From: UBA993 sp964436815
GTDB lineage: Bacteria; Bacillota; Dethiobacteria; DTU022
Assembly (NCBI GenBank): GCA_964436815.1
Contig: CAYTER010000049.1
Span: forward strand, 1-14,894
Direction of reading: 5' to 3'
Length of the DNA: 14,894 bases
Part shown: piece by piece, positions 7,503-14,508 of the stretch
How positions within the stretch are numbered: position 1 is the stretch's first letter
How the letters are laid out: every line of letters begins with the position of its first letter
Position numbers and translations under genes: made by a program
Notes under the pieces: model-generated
What the model was told of the DNA's origin: nothing
Database searches by the model: none
The model's input: only the letters and a program-made list of their open reading frames with translations

Positions 7503-8642
7503 ATGAGACGCTGGCATATCATTTTAATCATCGTCCTTCTGCTTGGTGGCTGGCTGATACACTGGCCGCTCAGCTCCAGGCAGGCGATCGAAATGCTTGT
7601 CGTTAACAAAACAGTTCCCGATGAACATTTCCGGGAACACCGCGCTATTTTCTGGATAGCTGAACACCGGCGTTTTAGTAAACCTGACGGTGCTTTTTAC
7701 AGGGCAGAAAAAGATTTTCTCGGCTTCCATCCGGAAACCGGTAACAAAGAAACCCTGAGCGCCAGCGATCTTGAAAACCCTGACCTGCTCTATCTGGCAG
7801 ACAGTTACGGCATTTATGATTATCCGGAAGGCTTTGAACTTTATGAATTACAGCTGCCCTATAAAATTCAAAATATCGAACTGCTCTACGGCGGGTTTGA
7901 TTTGAGCGAAGTCGAGGCAGTCGAAGAGTTTGCAAAAAATGGTGATAAGATCATCATCGGGGAACACAACATTTTCGGCTACCCGACCTATCTTGACCCT
8001 CTGGCATCAACTCGCCTGCAGGCTCTTTTTGCCGTCAGCTATACCGGATGGCTGGTTCGCTACTACAGCGATCTTAACGAAACTGCTTTTTGGCTGAAGG
8101 AAACATACGAAAAAATATACGGTAAACGCTGGGACCTAAGCGGTCCGGGTATGGTTTTTGTTCAAGAAGAAGTACCCTCTTTTAACTGGCGCCGGGACCT
8201 GGTCATCATCACTGCCGAAGAGTTGACCGGACCCTGGCCGGTGATCAGTACTGAGGACCACCGCATTACCGGCAGAACCTCACGCAACATACCATATCTC
8301 TATTGGGTAGAAGTGCTTGATGTCCACCCGGGTGCCGAGGTGCTGGCTTATTACGAGCTGCCTCTGGCGAGTGAATCCCGAACTGCCTTAGAAATACGCG
8401 GACTGCCCGAACGTTTTCCGGCATTGATCAATTTTGAACCGCCCGGTGAAGCCAGGCGTATCTATTTTGCCGGTGATTTCGCCGACCAGCTTCCAGCCCT
8501 GCTCTCTCCCCGTTTGACCGGCAGCGCTGGGATTCAAAGATTTATGGCTTACCTGCCCGGACTGCCAACTGAATTTCGTTTTTACTTTCAGTGGTACGAA
8601 CCGGTGCTGAACAACATTCTGAGTGATGCAACAGGTGATTAA
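7503..8642 (+). CDS. Membrane-anchored extracytoplasmic protein, unrecognised family
   Basis: No family recognised with confidence. The protein is 379 aa and has a short basic N-terminus (MRRWH) and one hydrophobic helix (about 6-21), so the rest is probably outside the cell. Residues 94-162 show an alternating pattern: a strand DLLYLADSYGIYDYP, then YGGFDLSEVEAVEEFAKNGD and KIIIGEHNIFGYPT. This resembles the Rossmann/GATase-1-like domains that accompany some glycoside hydrolases, where the catalytic Cys is lost; indeed there is no Cys at all. The C-terminal half contains RIYFAGDFAD (319-328). The ATG at 7503 is preceded by AAAGGA with normal spacing. An in-frame TTG at 7452 lies inside the previous gene and would put 17 non-signal residues before the anchor. 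The gene is 22 nt behind the lipoprotein gene and 4 nt before the receiver gene, so all are co-transcribed. A role in export or modification of the glycan is likely but inferred. Confidence 0.7.
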   Translation: MRRWHIILIIVLLLGGWLIHWPLSSRQAIEMLVVNKTVPDEHFREHRAIFWIAEHRRFSKPDGAFYRAEKDFLGFHPETGNKETLSASDLENPDLLYLADSYGIYDYPEGFELYELQLPYKIQNIELLYGGFDLSEVEAVEEFAKNGDKIIIGEHNIFGYPTYLDPLASTRLQALFAVSYTGWLVRYYSDLNETAFWLKETYEKIYGKRWDLSGPGMVFVQEEVPSFNWRRDLVIITAEELTGPWPVISTEDHRITGRTSRNIPYLYWVEVLDVHPGAEVLAYYELPLASESRTALEIRGLPERFPALINFEPPGEARRIYFAGDFADQLPALLSPRLTGSAGIQRFMAYLPGLPTEFRFYFQWYEPVLNNILSDATGD

Positions 8643-8646
8643 TAAG

Positions 8647-9018
8647 ATGGAACATCAACCAAAAACCATTCTGATTGCTGAAGATGAAGAGCGGATCAAC
8701 AACCTGATCTGCGCCAGGCTTAAACTGGAGGGCTACCAGGTGATCCAGACTTTTGACGGGCAGGAAGCCCTGCAGGAGCTGCTGCAGGGCAAAGCCGACC
8801 TCGCCCTGCTTAACATGATGATGCCTCATCTTGATGGAGCCCAGATCCTGAAAAGAATCAAGAAAGCCGGCATGGAGTTGCCGGTAATTATCTTTTCAGT
8901 TAGAAACCGGGAAAGCGATCTGCGCATGTGCATGTATTTAGGGGCTAAAGATTACATGATTAAACCCTTTGAACTTGATGATCTGGTAACCCGGATCAAG
9001 AAACTGATAGGGGAGTAG
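8647..9018 (+). CDS. Stand-alone receiver domain with Asp-to-Asn phospho-site
   Basis: A single CheY-like receiver domain of 123 aa with no output domain. The fold markers are present: the acidic pair E12-D13 (LIAEDEER), the MPHLDG loop, the switch Ser84 (IIFSVRN) and Lys106 (DYMIKPF). The phospho-acceptor position, normally Asp in LLDxxMP, is Asn56 (LLNMMMP), encoded by AAC at 8812-8814. Standard Asp phosphorylation is therefore not possible, and the protein may act as a constitutive or ligand-sensing partner. The start is the ATG at 8647, with AGGTGATT (8633-8640) six bases before it. A GTG at 8623 and an ATG at 8626 lie inside the preceding gene and are less likely. It sits within an operon with a GT2 synthase and no histidine kinase nearby. 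Confidence 0.88.
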   Translation: MEHQPKTILIAEDEERINNLICARLKLEGYQVIQTFDGQEALQELLQGKADLALLNMMMPHLDGAQILKRIKKAGMELPVIIFSVRNRESDLRMCMYLGAKDYMIKPFELDDLVTRIKKLIGE

Positions 9019-9024
9019 GAATTG

Positions 9025-10170
9025 ATGGATCCCTATTTAAAGATTCTAATTTACTTTATCTACGCTGCCGGCGCTGTTATTTTTATATTTCTGGCCGTAA
9101 TCATATTCCTGCGCCTGAAATCAGCCCGGGAAGAGACTAAATACAGGCTGTGCGAGAAAGAGTGGGAAGCGATCTACATCGATTACATTATCGGCAAAAC
9201 AGAACTTGAATCCGCTAAAGAGCAGTTTCTGCAAAAAAAGCGCTACAAGTTTTACAGGCGTTTTTTTGCACCCTACCTGGAGATGCTAGACGGCAAAGAT
9301 TTTGAAGCAACCAAAGCACTCTGTAAAGAAATCAGCCTGATCGGCCATTACCGTCAAAAGCTGCTGAAACGAAAACTCTACGATAAAGCAATAGCGGCAA
9401 AGCTACTAGGCACCTTTCGCTGTTACCAGTCCGTAACAGAGCGTATCAGGATGCTGAAAAGCAAAAACCAACTCCTGGTTCTTGCTGCTGCACAGGGACT
9501 GGCAGTATCGGGAGACTCACGTACCTTCAGGCCGGTTTTAAAAGCGTTGCTTGGCAATACAAATTACACATACGAGGGAATTACAGAAATACTTTCCCGT
9601 TATGGAAGCGATATCTGCCAACCGATTACTGAACTCCTCGATCAGTACAGCCGGGGAGAGATACCGGCCGGACTGAAACCTCAAAAGACGAGAAAAACCG
9701 GCGTAAGGAGCCTGTTGCCAAAATCAGATGCCGCCAGTATCGACCGCACCGTGTTGATCATAATCCTGATTGACCTGCTTGGTCATTACCGCTATAAAGA
9801 TGCTCTACCTGTCCTAAACCGACTGTTTAGCAGGGCAGATACTGAAACAACCGTTCACATCCTGAAAGCTTTTCTGCGCATTGGCAGTTTGCCTGATAAT
9901 TATGATCCCATACCTTATTTAAAACACGAAGACTGGGTAGTAAGAAATTTTGCCATTCAGACTGCAGAACTCTCGCAAGATGAAAAGGTTATCCCCCTGC
10001 TTAATCAACTCCTGGATGATGAGCAATGGTGGGTCCGTTATCATGCCGCCAGGGTAATTTTATCCTTCGGCGATGCCGGTTACCGGCTGCTCACCCAGCG
10101 AGCTGATGGCTCCCAAACAAAAGCTGCCACCATCGCCGCCTATATCCTGGCAGTAAAAGAGGTGAGCTGA
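9025..10170 (+). CDS. Membrane-anchored HEAT-repeat protein
   Basis: A 381-aa protein with one N-terminal membrane helix (about residues 5-28) followed by a basic stretch, which puts the remaining 350 residues in the cytoplasm. The C-terminal half has HEAT-type helical repeats, clearest in DWVVRNFAIQTAELSQ and its neighbour WWVRYHAARVILSFGDAG, with weaker copies earlier (LVLAAAQGLAVSGD, LPVLNRLFSR). Such repeats bind other proteins. A charged linker with many Lys/Arg (about 215-235) divides two halves. The ATG at 9025 has GGGAG (9011-9015), nine bases away and overlapping the end of the receiver gene; a TTG directly before it is not needed. The stop overlaps the next ATG by one base (TGATG), so translation is coupled to the glycosyltransferase. 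A scaffold between the receiver and the synthase is a reasonable inference. Confidence 0.8.
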   Translation: MDPYLKILIYFIYAAGAVIFIFLAVIIFLRLKSAREETKYRLCEKEWEAIYIDYIIGKTELESAKEQFLQKKRYKFYRRFFAPYLEMLDGKDFEATKALCKEISLIGHYRQKLLKRKLYDKAIAAKLLGTFRCYQSVTERIRMLKSKNQLLVLAAAQGLAVSGDSRTFRPVLKALLGNTNYTYEGITEILSRYGSDICQPITELLDQYSRGEIPAGLKPQKTRKTGVRSLLPKSDAASIDRTVLIIILIDLLGHYRYKDALPVLNRLFSRADTETTVHILKAFLRIGSLPDNYDPIPYLKHEDWVVRNFAIQTAELSQDEKVIPLLNQLLDDEQWWVRYHAARVILSFGDAGYRLLTQRADGSQTKAATIAAYILAVKEVS

Positions 10171-11576
10171 TGAGCAGTGGTGCTACATTTATAATTTTTT
10201 ACAGCGTTTTTATCATTCTCTATTTCCTGGCGATCAATCTGAGCTACCTGGCCCTTGTATTTGTATCCTTTTTCAGTATCAAAAAAAACAGCCTGGCTGA
10301 TAAAATTACCGACCGGGAACAAACATTCAAGTCCGGTTTTTTCAAGCCACTCTCCATAATTATTCCGGCATTCAATGAAGAAGCCACTATCGCTGATACA
10401 GTGCGTTCCACCTTATCCCTGCGTTATCCGGATTTTGAAGTAATCGTGATCAGCGATGGTTCTACAGACAGAACAATCGATGAATTAAAAGAAGTTTTTG
10501 CCCTGGAACCGGGCAGGCAGAGCTACCGGGCGGAACTGAAAACAAAAAATATACGCCGTATATACCGTTCTGCCTACTATCCCAACTTGGTAGTGATCGA
10601 CAAAGATAACGGCGGTAAGTCAGATGCCTTAAACGCCGGCATCAATATCGCCCAATTCCCGCTGTTTTGCAATATTGATTCCGATTCGCTGGTTGATACA
10701 TCAGCCCTGCTCAAAATAACCGATTTATTTGTTAAGGACTGGCGGGTAGTAGCAGCCGGCGGAACGATCAGGGCTGCCAACGGAGCGCTGATTGAAAGCG
10801 GGCATGTAAAAGCGGTGCGGCTCACTGATAGTTTTTGGGCCCGTTTTCAAATCGTGGAATACTTGCGGGCCTTTCTTTTTGGCCGGGCCGGTTGGTCTTC
10901 GATAGGCGGTTTATTAATATTATCCGGCGCTTTTAGCGTTTTCAGAAGGAAAGCAGTAATTACCGCCGGCGGTTACCGGACCAGCACTATCGGGGAAGAC
11001 ATGGAACTTGTGCTCCGCCTGCAGCGGACTATGAAAAAAATTAAACGCCCGTATAAAGTACTTTTTATACCCGATCCGGTCTGCTGGACCCAGGTGCCGG
11101 AGAGCTATCGCGGCCTGCAAACCCAGCGACGCCGCTGGCAGAGAGGGTTGGCTGAAAGCCTTTTTCTTAACTTCGAAATGTTTTTAAACCCGCAATTCGG
11201 TAATGTCGGGATGATCAGCTTCCCCTTCTTTCTTTTCTTCGAATTTCTCGGACCGCTGATTGAGTTGAGTGGTTATATCATTTTAATCTATGCCATAGTC
11301 AGCGGGCTCTTAAACCCGCCTTTCATGCTACTCTTTTTTATGGCCGCTGTGCTCCTGGGGGTTTTACTGTCCACCGCTGCCCTGGTGATGGAAGAGATTT
11401 ATTTTCGCAGTTACCCCAGGCTGCGCGATATTTTAATCCTCTTTTTATTTGCCATCATGGAAAACTTTTTCTACCGCCAGTTACACACCTGGTGGAGGTT
11501 TTTGGGACTGATCGACTTTCTCTTCAAAAGAGGCGGCTGGGGCACCCTGGCCAGGCAGAGCTTTGAAGGTCAATAA
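10170..11576 (+). CDS. Processive family-2 glycosyltransferase (membrane polysaccharide synthase)
   Basis: Membrane beta-glycosyltransferase of 468 aa resembling PgaC/NodC/hyaluronan-synthase-type enzymes. All hallmark residues are visible: D96 in VISDGSTD, the metal-binding DSD (170-172), the acceptor-site GED (275-277) and Q(R)RRW (319-323). One helix lies near residues 8-35 and about three more after the catalytic domain (345-436). This is the layout of synthases that polymerise a sugar nucleotide and extrude the chain. No PilZ domain is present, so c-di-GMP would not act through that domain here. The sugar cannot be told from sequence; GlcNAc or glucose would be typical. The ATG overlaps the stop of the HEAT gene and follows GAGGTGA. 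It is the enzymatic centre of the operon, with exported hydrolase-like proteins upstream. Confidence 0.9.
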   Translation: MSSGATFIIFYSVFIILYFLAINLSYLALVFVSFFSIKKNSLADKITDREQTFKSGFFKPLSIIIPAFNEEATIADTVRSTLSLRYPDFEVIVISDGSTDRTIDELKEVFALEPGRQSYRAELKTKNIRRIYRSAYYPNLVVIDKDNGGKSDALNAGINIAQFPLFCNIDSDSLVDTSALLKITDLFVKDWRVVAAGGTIRAANGALIESGHVKAVRLTDSFWARFQIVEYLRAFLFGRAGWSSIGGLLILSGAFSVFRRKAVITAGGYRTSTIGEDMELVLRLQRTMKKIKRPYKVLFIPDPVCWTQVPESYRGLQTQRRRWQRGLAESLFLNFEMFLNPQFGNVGMISFPFFLFFEFLGPLIELSGYIILIYAIVSGLLNPPFMLLFFMAAVLLGVLLSTAALVMEEIYFRSYPRLRDILILFLFAIMENFFYRQLHTWWRFLGLIDFLFKRGGWGTLARQSFEGQ

Positions 11577-11604
11577 TATATTATCCAAATTACCGGAGTA
11601 AATG

Positions 11605-12777
11605 ATGAAACAATATGACCATGAAGTTGTGGTGGTTGGGTCAGGTCCGGCGGGAGCTTTTACGGCAGCTTTGCTGGCCGGACAGAAACATGATGTGCTC
11701 TTGCTCGATAAGGAAGATTTTCCCCGAGAAAAAGTCTGCGGCGACGCCATCTCGGCCCAGGTCCTTGAGCTGCTCGGCAATGCTGGTATGATTGAAGCCA
11801 TCAATGGGGCAATCGCCCGTGGCGTTTTTTACCCGCTTCACTTAATGCGGCTTGTTTCACCGCATGGTTACAGCCAAACTTATCCTTTACATAAAAGCGC
11901 AAACAATTACAGTGCGGTCGTTGCTCCACGCCTCTATTTTGATGACCTGATCCGTCAGCAGGCTATCAGGGCAGGAGCTGCTTTTCGCCAGTTAAAAGCA
12001 ACAGCGCTGATATATAATCGCGACCAGGTAAGCGGAGTGTCGGTGATCAAAAATAGCTCCCCTTTTGAAATCCGGGCCAAGATCGTAGTTGCCGCCGACG
12101 GGGTGGCATCAACCCTGGCCCACTCTTTACGCGCCGGCAGACAGCACACTAATACCCACCGCGCGATCGCCCTGCGGGCCTATGCTTCGAACCTGGAACT
12201 TTACCCACACGAAGTTGAATTCTATATCTACGAAGGCATCCTGCCCGGGTATGCCTGGATTTTTCCACTGGCCGATAATCGAGCCAATATCGGGCTCGGT
12301 ATGCGCCTGGATCATTACCACCGTAAGCCACGCAACCTGAAAAAGATGCTTGATCATTTCTTAAGCCTGCCACTGATTAAAAACCGGATAAAACCTGGTT
12401 TCACAATCGAAAATATAGCCAGCTGGCCTTTAAAATTCGGCTCTCAACCCGGCCTCAAGTATGCTTTTAACGGAGCGCTGCTGGTGGGCGATGCCGGCGG
12501 TTTCATCAGCCCCCTGACCGGAGGAGGCATCCATCGCAGCCTGCTTTCGGGACAGTTGGCGGCAGGAGTAATTCATGAAGCGCTCGCAAAAAACGACTAT
12601 ACCATTAATACCCTTGGCCGGTTCGATCTGTTATGCCGGAAAGAGCTGCTGAAACAATTAAGACAAACATACTTTTTAACCAATACTCTGCTGCGCTTTC
12701 CCGGGCTGGTTGACCTGTTCGTCCGCCGCTTTACTGATAAAAGCCTGCTGGCCAGGGTTTTTACCGGCAAGCTGTAG
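11605..12777 (+). CDS. Geranylgeranyl-reductase-family FAD-dependent oxidoreductase
   Basis: Flavoprotein of about 390 aa in the geranylgeranyl reductase (GGR/ChlP/digeranylgeranylglycerophospholipid reductase) family. The N-terminal dinucleotide-binding motif GSGPAG, the DKEDFPREKVCGDAIS stretch with its conserved Cys, and the second FAD motif GDAGGFISPLTGGGI (from residue 295) are all present. Family members reduce double bonds of isoprenoid chains, for example in chlorophyll phytyl tails, archaeal lipids or menaquinone. ATG codons at 11602 and 11605 adjoin; GGAG (11595-11598) is better spaced (6 nt) to the second. The gene lies 28 nt after the glycosyltransferase without a visible terminator, so it probably belongs to the same transcript. 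By function it fits better with the prenol-kinase-like and UbiA genes just downstream. The substrate is unknown. Confidence 0.85.
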   Translation: MKQYDHEVVVVGSGPAGAFTAALLAGQKHDVLLLDKEDFPREKVCGDAISAQVLELLGNAGMIEAINGAIARGVFYPLHLMRLVSPHGYSQTYPLHKSANNYSAVVAPRLYFDDLIRQQAIRAGAAFRQLKATALIYNRDQVSGVSVIKNSSPFEIRAKIVVAADGVASTLAHSLRAGRQHTNTHRAIALRAYASNLELYPHEVEFYIYEGILPGYAWIFPLADNRANIGLGMRLDHYHRKPRNLKKMLDHFLSLPLIKNRIKPGFTIENIASWPLKFGSQPGLKYAFNGALLVGDAGGFISPLTGGGIHRSLLSGQLAAGVIHEALAKNDYTINTLGRFDLLCRKELLKQLRQTYFLTNTLLRFPGLVDLFVRRFTDKSLLARVFTGKL

Positions 12778-12803
12778 GCCAGAAAAGGCGGTCTTCCAAT
12801 TCC

Positions 12804-12832
12804 TTGACAGTCCACTATTTCTTCTCTATACT
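12804..12832 (+). promoter_or_regulatory. Consensus sigma-A promoter for the prenol-kinase-like gene
   Basis: A perfect TTGACA (12804-12809), a 17-bp spacer and TATACT (12827-12832, 5 of 6). It is the strongest promoter match in the window, giving a start near 12839 and a leader of about 45 nt. It shows that the kinase-like gene can be expressed independently of the long upstream operon. Confidence 0.75.
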
Positions 12833-12883
12833 TGAGCTGTTTGATGCCCTTACCTAATAAGCCGAAAGAGTGATCTGACCTTC

Positions 12884-13666
12884 ATGCAAAAGTTGCTGAC
12901 GATCATTGCCAACTACAGTATGTCCGACTTTTTTCACGACCTGATCCTGGTTGGCATCGCTTACGGTTACGTGCTGCTGACCATCGCCATCCCGGTATTG
13001 TTAAAGAAAAATAACCTGATTTCTAAATTTCATGCCCGCAAGATAGTACACCTTTTCGCCGGGATGATTGTCTTAATCGTTCCCTTCTTCATTATGCCGC
13101 TTTATGCTGTTTTTATCGCCCTCAGCCTGGCTGTGGTGGTCTATTTCAGCTCTCGTGACAGTTCGGTCAAACAGCTGCAGGAACTTTACGAATCAATCGG
13201 GGAAGAAGCCGAAGAAAAAACAGGGCGCCTTGAAGGTCCCTTTTTCTACAGCGTATCGATCACTTTACTGATTGCGATCTTCGTGCTATTTGCACCCGAC
13301 CGCCTGTACTTTCCGATCTGCGGCATTCTGATCATGATCATCAGTGATACCTTTGCCTCTGTGGTCGGCAAGAAATACGGCCGGATCAAGCTGGCAATCG
13401 CTTATACCGGTTCAGAGCGAACCCTGGAGGGTTCACTGACCTTTTTTATTTCTGCTTTTATCCTCTGCTTTGCTGCCTTCGCCTTTTTCGGCCTGCTCAA
13501 CCCGATCAACCAGCATGAACTGACTTTCAGAACTGTCATAGCCTATTCATTTATAACTGCGGGCGCCGGAACCCTGATTGAACTGTTATCACCGTCAACC
13601 ATTGATGATTTAACCGTACCAATCGGCACCACCATGGTAATCTACCTGCTGTCGCTCCTTGGCTAG
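12884..13666 (+). CDS. Phytol/dolichol kinase-family membrane protein (VTE5/SEC59/DGK1-like)
   Basis: Integral membrane protein of 260 aa with about seven hydrophobic segments, in the CTP-dependent lipid kinase/cytidylyltransferase superfamily that includes plant phytol kinase VTE5, yeast dolichol kinase SEC59 and DGK1. Hallmarks in order are RKIVH (52-56), IISDTFASVVGKKYGRIKL (152-170), TLEGSLTFF (180-188) and ELLSPSTIDDLTVPI (233-247). These match the conserved RKxxH, SD..A...G...G, EGS and E..SP...DD..IP pattern. The likely reaction is phosphorylation of a prenol or diacylglycerol with CTP; a cytidylyltransferase role is possible. Only a weak SD-like AAAGAGTGAT precedes the ATG. It has its own promoter and converges with the UbiA-family gene; the two stop codons overlap. 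Confidence 0.85.
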   Translation: MQKLLTIIANYSMSDFFHDLILVGIAYGYVLLTIAIPVLLKKNNLISKFHARKIVHLFAGMIVLIVPFFIMPLYAVFIALSLAVVVYFSSRDSSVKQLQELYESIGEEAEEKTGRLEGPFFYSVSITLLIAIFVLFAPDRLYFPICGILIMIISDTFASVVGKKYGRIKLAIAYTGSERTLEGSLTFFISAFILCFAAFAFFGLLNPINQHELTFRTVIAYSFITAGAGTLIELLSPSTIDDLTVPIGTTMVIYLLSLLG

Positions 13667-14490
13667 CCTATCCCTAAAAACACCGCCAGAAACCAGATGA
13701 AGAAGCTGTATTTCATGACTGTACTGTTCTGTTCCAGCACTTTTCCAGGCGCTTCGCTCTTAGCATTCAGGATAATATAAGCAAAAACGGGAAACATCCC
13801 GAAGATGATTAATAAAAGGTATGCACCCCGGTACTGTTCCACAAAGTAAGTCACCAGCATTAATACTGAAGCAATAACCAGGAAGACGATCACGTAGGTA
13901 CGGGCAGTTTTTTTGCCCCACACAGTAGCAATGGTTCTGCATTTTTGATCAAGATCCCCCCGGTAATCAGCCATCGTTTTTAGGATTTCACGGCCCATCA
14001 TGGCCATGAAGACTGTTGCAGCCAGCATCAGGGTCGGACCGATCCGCCCGGCAGCCACCCCGCCGAATATGAAACAGAGGGCAACAATCGAGGCAACTGT
14101 TATATTGCCCCACAACACGGTGCATTTAAGCTTCCAGGAGTACAGGTAAAGCAGAATATTTGAGCCTAAGGCAATCAGAAATGCAGGCCAATTGATAAAG
14201 ATGGCAATAATCAGCGATAAAGCTGTGCCTGACACAGAGAAAAGCAGCGCTCCCCGCGGGCTGATCGTTCCGGCAGGCAGAGGCCGGTTTGGCTTATTGA
14301 TGCGGTCAATCTCTATATCCAGATAGTCGTTCCAGGCATTGGTGGAAACTGTTATCAGCAAAACTGAGAAAGCGGCAGCAGCCACTCTCCACCATGAAGC
14401 AGGGCCTACTGCATAGGCGCTGACCAGAACGGCAATTACTCCCGCCAGCGCGTTGATCGGACGTCCCAACCGGTAATATTCCTTCAGCAT
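13663..14490 (-). CDS. UbiA-family prenyltransferase, DGGGP-synthase-like
   Basis: Integral membrane prenyltransferase of 275 aa with about eight helices. The first Asp motif NDYLDIEIDRINKPNRPLP (from residue 54) holds D55, D58 and D62 for Mg-diphosphate. The second, ILKTMADYRGDLDQKCRTI, holds D175 and D179. The NxPxRPLPxGxIS form and the REILK..D..GD segment resemble archaeal and bacterial (S)-2,3-di-O-geranylgeranylglyceryl phosphate synthases more than quinone-type MenA/UbiA. A quinone or other aromatic acceptor cannot be excluded. I start at the ATG at 14490, because AGGAG (14502-14498) sits seven bases upstream. The ATG at 14505 lies before that SD and lacks one. The PIN-domain gene ends 18 nt upstream on the same strand, so the two are likely co-transcribed. 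Confidence 0.85.
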   Translation of the reverse strand: MLKEYYRLGRPINALAGVIAVLVSAYAVGPASWWRVAAAAFSVLLITVSTNAWNDYLDIEIDRINKPNRPLPAGTISPRGALLFSVSGTALSLIIAIFINWPAFLIALGSNILLYLYSWKLKCTVLWGNITVASIVALCFIFGGVAAGRIGPTLMLAATVFMAMMGREILKTMADYRGDLDQKCRTIATVWGKKTARTYVIVFLVIASVLMLVTYFVEQYRGAYLLLIIFGMFPVFAYIILNAKSEAPGKVLEQNSTVMKYSFFIWFLAVFLGIG

Positions 14491-14508
14491 CTCATCTCTC
14501 CTCATAAT

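Noticed and set aside
11481..11804. Minus-strand open frame across the GT2-GGR junction
   Set aside because: Ser/Pro-rich low-information sequence overlapping two well-supported genes, with no SD.
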